A stretch of 64,000 nt of DNA, from NCBI GenBank assembly GCA_037176705.1, contig CM073896.1:23386708-23450707 (forward strand), written 5' to 3'. The stretch is from Molossus alvarezi (taxonomy: Eukaryota > Chordata > Mammalia > Chiroptera > Molossidae). Positions 47,037 to 57,825 of the stretch are shown one piece after another (the stretch's first letter is position 1; the number at the start of each line of letters is the position of its first letter). The notes under the pieces were generated by a model. The model was not told the origin of the DNA and did not search any database. It was given only the letters and a program-made list of their open reading frames with translations. Position numbers and translations under genes: made by a program.

Positions 47037-50000
47037 AAGAAGAAAAAATAGAATAGAAAACCAAAACAGAGAAATACAGTGAAAAAATAAAATGGGAAAT
47101 AAATGCATACTTATCAATAATCACCTTAAATGTAAATGGCTTAAATGCTCCAATAAAAAGACATAGGTAGCTGAATAGATAAGAAAATAAGACCCATGTA
47201 TATGCTATTTTCAAGAGACCCACCTCAGAAGGAAAGATAGATACAGAATAAAAGTAAAGAGATGGATAAAGATACTTCATAAAACTAGAAAGAAAAGAAA
47301 AAGTGCTGGGGTAGCAATACTTATATCTGAAAAAATAGACTTTAAAATCAAGAAGATAAAGAAGGATACTACATAATAATAAAAAGATCAATGCAACAAG
47401 AGGATATAACTCTTGTAAACATATATGCACCAAACACAGGAGGACCTAAATATGTAAAGCAAATCTTGATGGACATAAAGGGAGAGGATGACAGTAATAC
47501 ATTAAGATTAGGAGATTTAACACCCCATTGCTATCAATGGACAGATCTTCCCTACAGAAAATCAATAAGGAGATGGAGGCCTTAAATGACACATTAGATG
47601 AAATGAATTTAATTTATATATTCAGAGCATTCCACCATGAATGTAGCAGAATATGCATTCTTTCCAAGTGCACATGGAATGTTTTCTAGGATAGACCATG
47701 TTAGAATGAAAAACAGGTCTCAATAAGTTTAAGAAGACTGAAATCATATTAAGCATCTTCTCTGACCATAATGCTATGAAACTTGAAATCAATCACAAGA
47801 AGAAAACTAAAAAACACACAAAGACATGGATGTTAAATAACATGTTACTAAACAATGAATGAGTTAATAAGATCAAGGAAGAAATCAAAAGATACCTTGA
47901 AATGAATGAAAATGAGAACCCAAAATCTGTGGGACACAAGGAAAGCAGTCCTAAGAGGAAAATCCATAGCATTACAGGCCTATCTCAAGAAACAAGATAA
48001 AGCTCAAATAAACTATCTAACTTTACACACTTAAAGAAACTTGAAAAAGAACAACAAACAAAGCTCAACTAAGTAGAAGGGAGGAAATAATAGATATCAG
48101 AAACAGAAATAACTAAAAGAGTCTTAAAAAACAATACAAAAGATCAATGAAACCAAGAGTTGGTTCTTTGAAAAGATAAACCAGATTGGCAAACTTTAAA
48201 CCAAATCCATCAAGAAAAAGAGAGAGAGGACCTTAATAAATAAAATCAGAAATGAAAGAGAAGAAGTAACAACTGACACCAAAGAAATAGAAAGATTGTG
48301 AGGAAATATTACAAACAACTATGCACCATTAAATTGGACAATCTGGAAGAAAGGGATAAATTTTTAGAAACATAGACCCTTCCAAAATTAAATCAGGAAG
48401 AACTGGAGAACATGAATAGACAGATTACAACTAGTGAAATTGAAGCAGTAATAAAAAAATTTTTTAAACTCTCAAGAAACAAAAGCCCTGGACTGGATGG
48501 CTTTACAGGTGAATTTTAGCAAATCTTCAAAAAAGAACTAACACCTATTCTTCTCAAACTATTCCAAAAAACTCAAGAGAAAGACTTAGAAACTCATTTT
48601 ATGAGGCAAGTGTTTTCCTAATTTCAAAACCAGATAAATACATGACAAAGAAAGAAAATTATAGGCCAATATCTCTGATGAACATAGATGTTAAAATCAT
48701 CAACAAAATGTTAGTAAACTGAATCCAGCAGTACATTAAAAAGATCATACACCATGATCGAGTGGGATTTATTCCAGGGATTCAAGGTTGATACAATATC
48801 CATAAAACATAAAATGTGATACCCACATAAACCAATTGAATAAAAACCACATGATCATATTAAGAGATACAGAGAAAGCACTTGATAAAATCCAGCACCC
48901 AATTATGATAAAAACTCTCAGCAAAATGGGAATAAAGGGAACATACCTCAATGTAACAAAGGCCATATATGATAAACCCACAACCAAAATCATACTCAAT
49001 GGGCAAAAAAAAAAAAAAAAAAAGAGGAACTTAAGCATTACTCTCAAGATCAGAAACAAAACAGGGATGTCCGCTTTCACCACTCTTATTCAACATAGTA
49101 CAGGAAGTTCTAGCCACAGCAATCAGACAAGAAGAAGAAATAAAAGCCATCTAAACTGGAATGGAAGAAGTAAAACTGTCATTATTTGCAGATGACATAA
49201 TATTGTACATAGAGCACCCTAAAAATTCCATCAAAAAACTGCTAGAACTGATAAATGAATTTAATAAAGTAGCAGGACACAAAATAAATATCCAGACATC
49301 AGCTGCATTTTTATATACCAATAATGAACTGTCAGAAAGGGAAACTAAAAAAAAAAAAATCCCATTCACAATTGCTTCAAAAAGAATGAAATACCTAGAA
49401 ATAAATGTAACCAAGGTTATAAAAGACATGTACTTGGAAAATTATAAGACATTAGAGAAAGAAACTGAGGAAGATACAAACAAGTGGAAGCATATACCGT
49501 GTTTATGGATAGGAAGAATCAACATCATTAAAATTTTCATACTACACAAAGTAATCTACAGATTCAATGCAATGCCTATCCAGATACAATGGAGTATTAC
49601 ATACAATTAAAAAAAATGTTTCAAAAATTTGTATGGCACACAAAAGACCCTGAATAGAAACAGCAACCTTGAGAAAGAAGAACAAAGTTGAAGAAATCAC
49701 CCTACCTGATATCAAACTATGCTGCAAGGCCATAGTAATCAAAGCAGCATGGTATTGGCATAAAAACAGACATGTAGATAAATGGAAGAGAATAGAGAGC
49801 CCAGAAATAAACCCACACCTTCACAGTCAATTAATACTTGACAAAGGAGGCAAAAACATGCAATGGACTAAAGTTTGCTTATTTAATAAATGGTGTTGGG
49901 AAAACTGGACAGATACATGCAAAAAAAGGAAACTAGACCATCTTCTTACACTGTATGCAAAAATAAACTTAAAGTAGATTAATGACTTAAATGGTAGACT

Positions 50001-50293
50001 CGAAACCATAAAAATCCTAGAAGAAAAAATAGGTGGTAAAATCTCAGACATTTATCAGCAATAATTTTTTATGATATATGTCCTCAGGTAAGTGTAACAA
50101 AAGAAAATAAACAACTGGGATTACATCAAACTACAGAATTTTTGCACAGCAAAGGAAACCATCAACAAAGTAAAAAGACCACCCACTAAAAGGAAGAACA
50201 CATTTCCAATAATACATCTTATAAGGAGTTAATATCCAAACTTTATAAAGAACTTACAAAACGCAACACAAAACCAACAAACAATCCAATTTA

Positions 50294-50542
50294 TTTATTT
50301 ATTTTTTAAAATCCTCACCCAAGGATATTTTTTCATTTATCTTCAGATAGAGTGTGAGGGAGAGAGAAAAAAAGAGAGAGAAACATCAGGTGAGAGAGAC
50401 ACATAGATTGGTTGCCTTCCACACGACCCTGACCAGGGCCAGGACCAAACCACAACCGAGGTACATGACCTTGACCAGAATTGAACCTGGGACTCTGGTC
50501 TGCAGGCCAATGTTCTAACCACCTAGCCAAACTGCCCAGTGC
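50294..50542 (-). mobile_element. Ves SINE inside L1 ORF2, 16 bp TSD
   Basis: Minus-strand Ves (AAAATCCTCACCCAAGGATAT left, head GCCAAACTGCCCAGTGC right). CAAACAATCCAATTTA (50278-50293) and CAAACAATCTAATTTA (50543-50558) flank it. Confidence 0.95.
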
Positions 50543-50679
50543 CAAACAATCTAATTTAAAATGAGGAAAAGACCTGAATAGACACTTCTCCAAAGAGGAC
50601 ATACACATGGACAACAGACACATAAAAGATGCTCAACACCACTAATCATCAGATCAATGCAAATTAAAACCACGATGAG

Positions 50680-50941
50680 CCCTGGTCGGTTTGGCTCAAT
50701 GGTTAGAGCGTCAACCTGCGGTCCTGAGAGACCCAGGTTCAGTTCCCGCTATGGGCACGTACCTCGGTTGCAGTTTGTCCCCAACCCTGGTTGGGTTGTA
50801 CGGGTGGCAACCACTCAATGTGTCCCTTTCACGTTGATGTTTCTCTCTCTCTCTCTCTCTCTCTCCCACTCTATCTGAACAAAATATCAAAAAAAATAAA
50901 TAAATGTCCTCAGGTGAGGATTAAAAAAACAAAACAAAACA
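50680..50941 (+). mobile_element. Ves SINE inside L1 ORF2
   Basis: Plus-strand Ves with GCCCTGGTCGGTTTGGCTCAA head, a long CT repeat, and TGTCCTCAGGTGAGGATTA plus AAAAC-rich tail. ACCACGATGAG (50669-50679) and AACACGAAGAG (50942-50952) flank it. Confidence 0.93.
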
Positions 50942-51556
50942 AACACGAAGAGATATCACCTCACACCTGTCAGAATGGCTATCATCAACAAATCAATCAA
51001 AAATAAGTATTGGCGAGGATGTGGCGAAAAGAGAAGGACCCCTTGTGCACTGTTGGTGGGAATGTAGATTGGTATAGACACTCTGGAAACCAATATGGAG
51101 TTACCTCAAAAAATTAAAAATGGAACTGCCTTGTAACCTTGCAATTCCACTTCTGGGAATTTATCCAAAGAAACCAGAAACACTAATTTGAAAGAATATG
51201 TGCACCTCTATGTTCATTGCAGTGTTATTTACAATAGCCAAGATTTGGAAGCAGCGCAAATGTCCACCAGTAGATAAGTGGATGAAAATCTGTGATACAC
51301 GATGGACTTTGGAGGGGGAAAAAAACTGGCGGCGGAGTGAATGGAGCTACACAGACCATCTCCAGGACCAAACTGGATTTACAATGAAAATAAAGACAAA
51401 TTGTCAGGAAGGAGCAACCGAAAGGCAGCCTGGAGGACCACATAACCAGGGACACTGACTCAATCCTGGTAGGCTGGCGAGGAGGCGAGAGGGGGCTTAA
51501 TAAATGAATTTGGCAAAGTAGCAGGATACAAAATTAACGTCAAGAAATTGATGGCA

Positions 51557-51818
51557 CCCTGGCCGGTTTGGCTCAGCGGTTTGAGCGTCGGCCTGCGGTC
51601 CTGAGAGACCCAGGTTCAGTTCCCGCTAAGGGCACGTACCTAGGTTGCAGTTTGTCCCCAGCCCCGGTCGGTTGTGTGGGTGGCAGCCACTCGATGTGTT
51701 CCTTTCGCATCGATGTTTCTCTCTCTCTCTCTGTTCCACTTTCCCCCTCCCACTCTACCTGAACAAAGGATGGAAAAATATCCTCGGGTGAGGATAAAAA
51801 CAATAAAAATAAAAATAA
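51557..51818 (+). mobile_element. Ves SINE, young, inside the nested L1, 15 bp TSD
   Basis: Near-consensus plus-strand Ves: CCCTGGCCGGTTTGGCTCAGCGG … ATATCCTCGGGTGAGGATAA plus A-rich tail. AAGAAATTGATGGCA (51542-51556) and AAGAAATTGATAGCA (51819-51833) flank it. This is the innermost of three nested elements. Confidence 0.96.
51569..51623 (+). promoter_or_regulatory. Pol III A and B boxes of Ves SINE
   Basis: TGGCTCAGCGG (51569-51579) and GGTTCAGTTCC (51613-51623) match the tRNA-type internal promoter boxes at normal spacing. They would allow RNA polymerase III transcription of the SINE. Activity is not shown. Confidence 0.6.
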
Positions 51819-53569
51819 AAGAAATTGATAGCATTCTTATACACCAAGGAGGAACTCACAGAAAGAGAAACTAAGAAAACAATCCCATTTACCATTGCGG
51901 AAAAAATATTAAGATACTTAGGAATAAACTTAACCAAAGAAATAAAGGACCTATTCGCAGAAAACTACAGGTCATTGAAAAAAGAAATAGAGGACGATAT
52001 AAAAAAGTGGAAGCACATACCCTGTTCATGGATTGGGAGAATTAACATCATTAAAATGTCCATATTACCCAAAGTAATCTATAGATTCAATGCAATCCCC
52101 ATCAAAATACCAATGGCATACTTCACAGAATTAAAACAAGTACTTCAAAAGTTCATATGGAACCAAAAACGACCTCAAATAGCCATAGCAATCTTGAAAA
52201 GGAAGAATAAAGTTGGAGGGATCACATTACCAGATTTCAGGTTATACTACAAAGCCACCGTAATCAAAACAGCCTGGTACTGGCACAAGAACAGACATAT
52301 AGACCAGTGGAACAGAACAGAGAACCCAGAAATGGACACAAGGTAATATGCTCAATTAATATTTGACAAAGGTGGCAAGAGCATACTGTGGAGTGAGGAC
52401 AGCCTCTTTAATGAATGGTGCTGGGAAAATTGGACAACTACATGCAGAAAAATGAATCTAGACCATCACACCCTACACAAGAATAAACTCAAAATGGATA
52501 AAAGACTTAAATGTGACTCATGGATCCATAAAAATCCTAGAAGAAAATGTAGCCAATAAAATTTCAGACATCATATGCAGCACAATTTTCACTGATACAT
52601 CACCTAAGGCAATAGAAACAAAGGAAAAAATGAACACATGGGACTCTATCAAACTCAAAAGCTTCTGCACAGCGAAAGATACAATCATCAAAATGGAAAG
52701 GCTACCCACTGTATGGGAGAGCATAATTGCCAAAGATATATCACATAAGGGGTTAATTTCCAATATATAGAGAGTGCTCATAAAACTCCATAAAAGGTAG
52801 ACAAAGAACCCAATTAAAAAATGGGCAGAGGAACTAAATAGACACCTCTCCAAACAGGACATACAAATGGCTAAGAGACATATGAAGAAATGCTCATCAT
52901 CACTAATCATCAGAGAGATGCAAATTATCACCTCACACCTGTCAGAATGGCCACCATCAACAAATCATCAAACAACAAGTGTTGGTGAGGGTGTGGAGAA
53001 AAGGGGACTCTAGTACACTGCTGGTGGGAATGCAGACTGGTGCAGCCACTATGGAAAACAATATGGTGTTACCTCAAAAAGTTAAAAATTGAACTTCCAT
53101 TTGACCCAGTGATCCCGCTTCTAGGAATATACCCTAAGAAGCCTGAAACACCATTCAGAAAGAATATATGTGCCCCCATGTTTGTAGCAGCACTATTTAC
53201 AATAGCTAAGATCTAGAAACAGCCCAAGTGTCCATCAGTAGATGAATGGATAAAAAAGCTGTGGTACATATACACAATGGAGTACTACGCAGCTGTAAAA
53301 AAGAAAGATCTCTTGTCCTTTGAGACGACATGGAGGGACCTGGAGAAATCATCCTGAGTGAGGCAAGCCAAACAGAGAAGGACAAGTATCATATGATCTC
53401 ACTTATTTGTGGAATATAATGAACATAACAGTCTGAGGAATGGGGTAGTCCCAGAGACATGGAGGTGAGGTACAGATTGACAATCCCCAGAAGAGGGGGT
53501 GGTGGGAGAGGGATAAACCACAGAACTTATATGCATGTGTGCATGAACAGTGGACATGGACAACAAACT

Positions 53570-53616
53570 GGGGACAGGGCGGGGAGGGAGGGGAAGGGGG
53601 GAATCAGTTGGGGGAA
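53570..53616 (+). repeat. G-rich tract of L1 3' UTR (G4-prone)
   Basis: Several runs of three to six G with loops of one to three bases (GGGGACAGGGCGGGGAGGG and onward) can form G-quadruplexes. Similar tracts occur in the other L1 3' UTRs here (17088-17118, 32580-32620, 35040-35062, 53885-53920, 56794-56825). Confidence 0.75.
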
Positions 53617-54077
53617 AAGGAGAAACATCTGTAAAAAAATTAACTAATAAAAAAAAAAGAAAATCTGTGGTACATTTACACAGTGGAATACTACTTGGTC
53701 ATAAAAAGAAAGACAATTTTACCCTTTGCAACAACACGGCTAGATCTGGAGACTATTATGCTTAACAAAATAAGCCAGTCAGAGAAAGATAAGTACGACA
53801 TGATTCACTCATATGTGGAATTTAATGGACGAACTGAAGTAATAAGCAAAATAGTGACAGACTCATAGACAGAGCAGGCAGACAGCCCTGGTGGTGGGGG
53901 CGGGGTTGGGGGAATAGGAGGATTGAGAAAAAAGAAGAAAAAAAAGAGAGAATTCATGAACATGGACAAAAGTGTGGTGACTGCGGGGTGGGGGGGATGA
54001 GAGGAAGTAGAAGAGGACATAGAGAGGGTAAATGGTGATGGACAAAAATAAAATAAAAAATAAATTAAAAGAGCAGT

Positions 54078-55404
54078 CTGTTAAACAAAAGTACCCAAAT
54101 GTTTTCTTCCTTATCTTTCAGACTCTAAACACCAATGTTGATATTGTTCTGAACTTTAACCAAAAGGCAAGGGGAAAAACAGTCACTAGGATTCCAATGT
54201 CCTCATTCGGGTCTTAGCATTTTCTAAACCACCACAAAGGGCTCGCTTCCTCTGGCATCCATCTTTCGATAGAGGAGGGGTTGGCGTTGGAAGTCGTCAA
54301 ACTCTGTGACCAACTGGAGAGAAAGTGACTCAGAGGGCACAATTACCCAAAGAGATGAAAGCAGATTCCTGAAGTTTTAGAGGTGAGCCTGTGCAGAAAG
54401 GATGGGCTGTATAAAGGGGGAAAAAAAAAATGGATGTCAAAAAGCACTACAGGTTAAAGAGCTGCCTCAGATTTAATGAATTATTGATCCTTTGGGGAAA
54501 CAATGAAATATCCTATAAAAGGGCTTGTGGCCCTTTTCTAACATCGTCTCTTTTGACCTCATCTCCTATCCCCTCCGCTGCAGCTGCCGTAACATCCGGG
54601 GATCTAGCCTGCTTGCTTTCTGCCCTCTATGCCTTTGTGTGGCTTGAATGATCTGCCTGAAATTTTGTTGGATTCGTAGCCTGACTGTTGGAAAAATTTT
54701 AAACCTTTGGTCAAAGGAAGGACTACGAATTTGAACAAAAGGAGTTGCCCCCAAATTCGCCCCCTTTGAAATGGCAGCTGAAGATACCCCCATTCTCTAA
54801 CAACGGGTGTCAGATGCCCTGGAAGACTTGTCCATACGAGAAAGTAGAACCTGTCATGGGAACTTTGTCCAACACACATCCAAGAAGGCTAGAGTATCCT
54901 TGAGGAAACTAGTCAGGACAGGTTTACTTGAGGTGATTTAGTAATTGACCTAGGAGGGAGTCTCCGACCTTCCCATCCCCTGCTCTCCTCTGCCTGGAGG
55001 TCCGAGAAAGGGGCAGGGAGGCAGTGTGTGCAGGGGGTGGGACAGGACAGGAGGGTCCTAGTCAGAGGGCACACGGCTCTCACAACGCCCCAAGCAAGAC
55101 GTTTGCTGAGCGGAGCACACGAACTCATTGGCCTCACTTCAGAGCTGAGTAAGAATAAGTTCTCTGAAGCAAGTCACCCTTCCTAAGTGTGGCAAGACAA
55201 GGCATGAACACATATTTCTTGTGGCCCAAGTGTCATAGAAAGTCACCAAGCATGAGTCATGTTGAAAGCTTACTGCTCAAGCAGATGCTAACCTGAAAAG
55301 ATGAGCCCATCAGAAAGGGGGAGTCTAGTTGTTAGGGGGCCTGAAGAATTTAGGGGGTCTTCTTTTATGTATACAAAATTAGGCACAGAAGTAAAATTTA
55401 GAAT
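54078..55404. other. Low-copy intergenic DNA
   Basis: No gene or clear repeat recognised. Moderate GC, with short open frames under 95 codons only. Confidence 0.5.
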
Positions 55405-55418
55405 AAGAATAAAATACA

Positions 55419-55653
55419 GCCCTGGCCAGTTTGGCTCAGCGGTTAGAGCGTCGGCCTGTGGTCTGAGAGACCCGGGTTCGGTTCCCGCTAAGGGCACGTA
55501 CTTCTGTTGCAGTTTGTCCCCGGCCTTGGTTGGTCGTGCGGGTGGCAGCCACTCGATGTGTCCCTTCACGTCGATGTTTCTCTCTCTCTCTCCCTTCCTC
55601 TCTCTCCCTCCCACTCTTATCTGTACAAGAAAATGGAAAAAAAAAAAAAAAAA
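55419..55653 (+). mobile_element. Ves SINE, young, 14 bp TSD
   Basis: Near-consensus plus-strand Ves with A box TGGCTCAGCGG (55432-55442) and B box GGTTCGGTTCC (55475-55485), ending in a pure A-run. AAGAATAAAATACA occurs perfectly at 55405-55418 and 55654-55667. It lacks the usual TCCTCAGGTGAGGAT end, so it is a shorter form. Confidence 0.96.
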
Positions 55654-55667
55654 AAGAATAAAATACA

Positions 55668-56740
55668 ATGCTGACAAATGACACTAACACCAAAAATCCA
55701 GAAAATATAACATTTTATTAATTGTCTAACATTCCCCTAGAATTGTTTTTTCCCTGCAAATTTTTGAAATCTGCTCTATATGACAATAATAGAAGAAAGA
55801 ATTCAAAGACCCTTTAGTCTTTCCTTAGGTATAGTTAAATTAATTTGTTTAAATTTTTGATAGTTTAGAAAGTTTCTGCTTTAATTTTATTTCAGCAATG
55901 CCGTGTAAATTTTTAGAATTGTCATCACATTTTAGAAACTGACCCATTTCTTTCATATCTGTGATACTTGGGAAATTTTTTCACACCCTAGCTCTGAGCC
56001 TCATATGCTTCAAATCTCCCTGCTCTATTGCCCCCATGTTTCTGAGACCGCAGCACCTCCGTCCCGCTCCTTCAGATCACCAGTGATCGGAATGTTCCTG
56101 AAAGCCGTTTCACACTGGGTGGCCAGCAAAATCTCCTAACTGTGGAACCACATGAATACATCCCACTAAATCCTGACTAGAAGAATCCAAATCAACTTTC
56201 CCTTAGCCAGCTCCCCAGAAATTCACAGGAACACTTCGAGTTCTCTCGACAGAAGGGGAAGTACTCCAGAAGGGCGATCAGAATGGGCAGGGGCGTGCAT
56301 CCAAACCGCTTACTGGTATCCCTGGTACAAGCACAGGACTACAGGCACACACTGCCAGAGCCTGGCGGGGGAGGGCCCTGCGCTGACTGCCATCGCCTGC
56401 CTCCCAGTAAGTAAATCAGCTTCCATTTGCTGTTGTGGGGTTGGTGGGAGCAGGGACTGAGGCAGGGTCAAGGACATCAGCGAGAGGAGGAGAGTGCACA
56501 CCGGACATCTCTTCTGTAGAGACCTCCGAAGAACCCGCTAAGGCGCACCATGAGAAAGCATTTTGTGTGTGTGTGAGTCAAGTATCTCTAAGATTTATTA
56601 TTTGGTAGAAAATGTAAAGTGAAATGCAATATGCATTCTATGCTTCCATTTGGGTAAAAAAAAAAATACAATACACATACATATACATATGTATGTACAC
56701 ACATATGTATCACATATGCATATCCTGCATATGCATCACA
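55668..56740. other. Low-copy intergenic DNA
   Basis: No gene recognised. Mixed TATG/CATA repeats lie at 56680-56740. Confidence 0.5.
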
Positions 56741-56744
56741 TTGC

Positions 56745-56745
56745 T

Positions 56746-56784
<39 letters not shown>

Positions 56785-56788
56785 TTTT
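56745..56788 (+). repeat. (TTTA)n microsatellite
   Basis: Eleven nearly perfect TTTA units, directly in front of an L1 3' tail. Confidence 0.95.
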
Positions 56789-56880
56789 AAGCTGGGGATG
56801 GGGTGGGGGGGATGGGGAGGAGGGTGTCAATGGGGTATAAAAGGAGAAACATCTGTAACAAAAATAAAATTTAAAAAAGA
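56789..56880 (+). mobile_element. Very short L1 3' UTR end
   Basis: GGGGATGGGGAGGAGGGTGTCAATGGGG, then GAGAAACATCTGTAACAAAA and A-rich tail: the last 90 bp of a bat L1, heavily 5' truncated. Confidence 0.88.
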
Positions 56881-57420
56881 AAAGAAAGCATTCGAATGTC
56901 TGCTAGACGGGCACTAACAGTCCAGAAAAACAAAGGGCAACGGCTCAGTGTGCCCTTCTCTCCACCGCCTCTCTTTTCCCAACCTTGAAGCGGCCAGGAA
57001 CAGCACAGGGAACAGGGCAGGGATGGGCAAGAAAGGGGAGAAATATTTTTGAAGAAAGGTTGGGCTGGGATGAGGATAAAGCAGGAGACTCCTAGGGAGC
57101 AAGCCCAGGTCTGAGACCAGGCCCGCCCCAGGCCAGGGGTGCGCTGCGGCGACGGGAGACGGGCTCAGCTGAGTGAGAAAGTGGAAGTTTGACTCATGGC
57201 ACATTGGACTTTCTAATGAGGTTCTGATCATACATAACTGAAAGTGACAAAACGCTATGAAGTCTTCACAATTTAGGCAGAGAAACGCAGCCGATTTAGA
57301 GGACAACTGTGAAATTAAGCGTTTCCTGACTGTACCCTAATGAGCACTTCCTGTTTCATCAATTGGCTGAGTTTAAAGAAGGAAGCCCTCGCTCCCCAGT
57401 TGGCATTCGAGAGCTTCCAT
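56881..57420. other. Low-copy DNA with a GC-rich patch
   Basis: No gene recognised. 57105-57170 is the most GC-rich patch of the window, with CCCGCCCC (57121-57128) and several CpGs. An AP-1-like TGACTCA is at 57190-57196. This may be an old regulatory element, but that is only a guess. Confidence 0.4.
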
Positions 57421-57424
57421 TTTC

Positions 57425-57825
57425 TCCTCTACTGTCATCCCCGGTCCACCTGCCACCATCACACTGTCTTTCAACCCATCGGGCCCTTTCAGCACCCTGC
57501 CGGGTCTCAGGGGCTCCCTCTGCCTTGGATCCTTCCTACCGTTAGGGCCAGGTGAAGCATCACCTCCTCAGGGAATCCGCTTTATATCCTCAGACAGAAT
57601 GAGTAGCTCCTTCCCGAGTTCCACCCACACGCTCTTTGGCCCTCTTGTGAGGGCACTCAATACATTACAGACTCTTCTCTCGCTTCTAGGACTCGCCCCA
57701 GGCTGTGATCTCCTCTGGGCAGGGGGTGTGACTTATTCCACCTTGCTCTAGTGTCTAAACACACACCCTGGCACACGTGCTTGGTTTCAATAAATCTTAG
57801 TTTCATAAGTGAATGCCTTTCCACC
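57425..57825 (+). mobile_element. L2 relic, 3' end
   Basis: CACCTCCTCAGGGAATCCGC, CTGTGATCTCCTCTGGGCAGGG, CACACCCTGGCACACGTGCTTGG and TTCAATAAATCTTAGTTTCA follow the L2 3' end in order. Confidence 0.7.

Larger units (their letters stand above)
51295..53658 (+). mobile_element. L1 with 5' UTR joined to ORF2 end, nested in another L1
   Basis: Begins with an L1 5' end (about 51300-51500: GGCGGCGGAGTGAATGG, AGCTACACAGACCATCTCC) that closely follows the start of the L1 at 11744. At about 51500 it jumps to ORF2 after the reverse transcriptase active site ([14 protein letters not shown]), leaving out ORF1 and most of ORF2, about 4 kb. The 3' half is well kept (173 codons open at 51825-52346). It ends with the G-rich 3' UTR and GAGAAACATCTGTAAAAAAA. 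GAAAATCTGTG at 51284-51294 and 53659-53669 is the target duplication. Confidence 0.92.
47097..53868 (+). pseudogene. L1 ORF2 remnant, four times interrupted
   Basis: Endonuclease plus reverse transcriptase frame of the nested L1. LSIITLNVNGLNAPIKRH starts near 47110. The endonuclease keeps an SDH motif (IFSDHNAMKLEIN near 47757). The reverse transcriptase is recognisable from 48480 ([12 protein letters not shown]), and the active site reads [11 protein letters not shown] at 49176-49208. An A-run at 49001-49022 and many stops inactivate it. SINEs at 50294 and 50680 and an L1 at 51295-53658 split the C-terminal part. The last codons end near 53868. Confidence 0.86.
45007..54064 (+). mobile_element. 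Full-length L1 carrying nested SINEs and another L1
   Basis: One L1 with 5' UTR from 45007, ORF1 and ORF2 remnants, and a 3' end at 53670-54064 (GTGGTACATTTACACAGTGG…GGGTAAATGGTGATGGAC plus A-rich tail). TTAAAAGATCAGT (44994-45006) and TTAAAAGAGCAGT (54065-54077) flank it, so the whole 9 kb is one original insertion of about 6 kb. Later arrivals inside are SINEs at 46525, 50294 and 50680 and a shorter L1 at 51295-53658. All frames are broken. Confidence 0.92.

Noticed and set aside
51825..52346. 173-codon open frame with clear protein similarity
   Set aside because: It is a surviving part of L1 ORF2 in a nested, internally deleted copy, so it is listed under that element and not as a gene.
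55419..55500. tRNA-like sequences with A and B boxes
   Set aside because: These are heads of tRNA-derived SINEs. They lack a foldable acceptor stem and are followed by SINE bodies and A tails.
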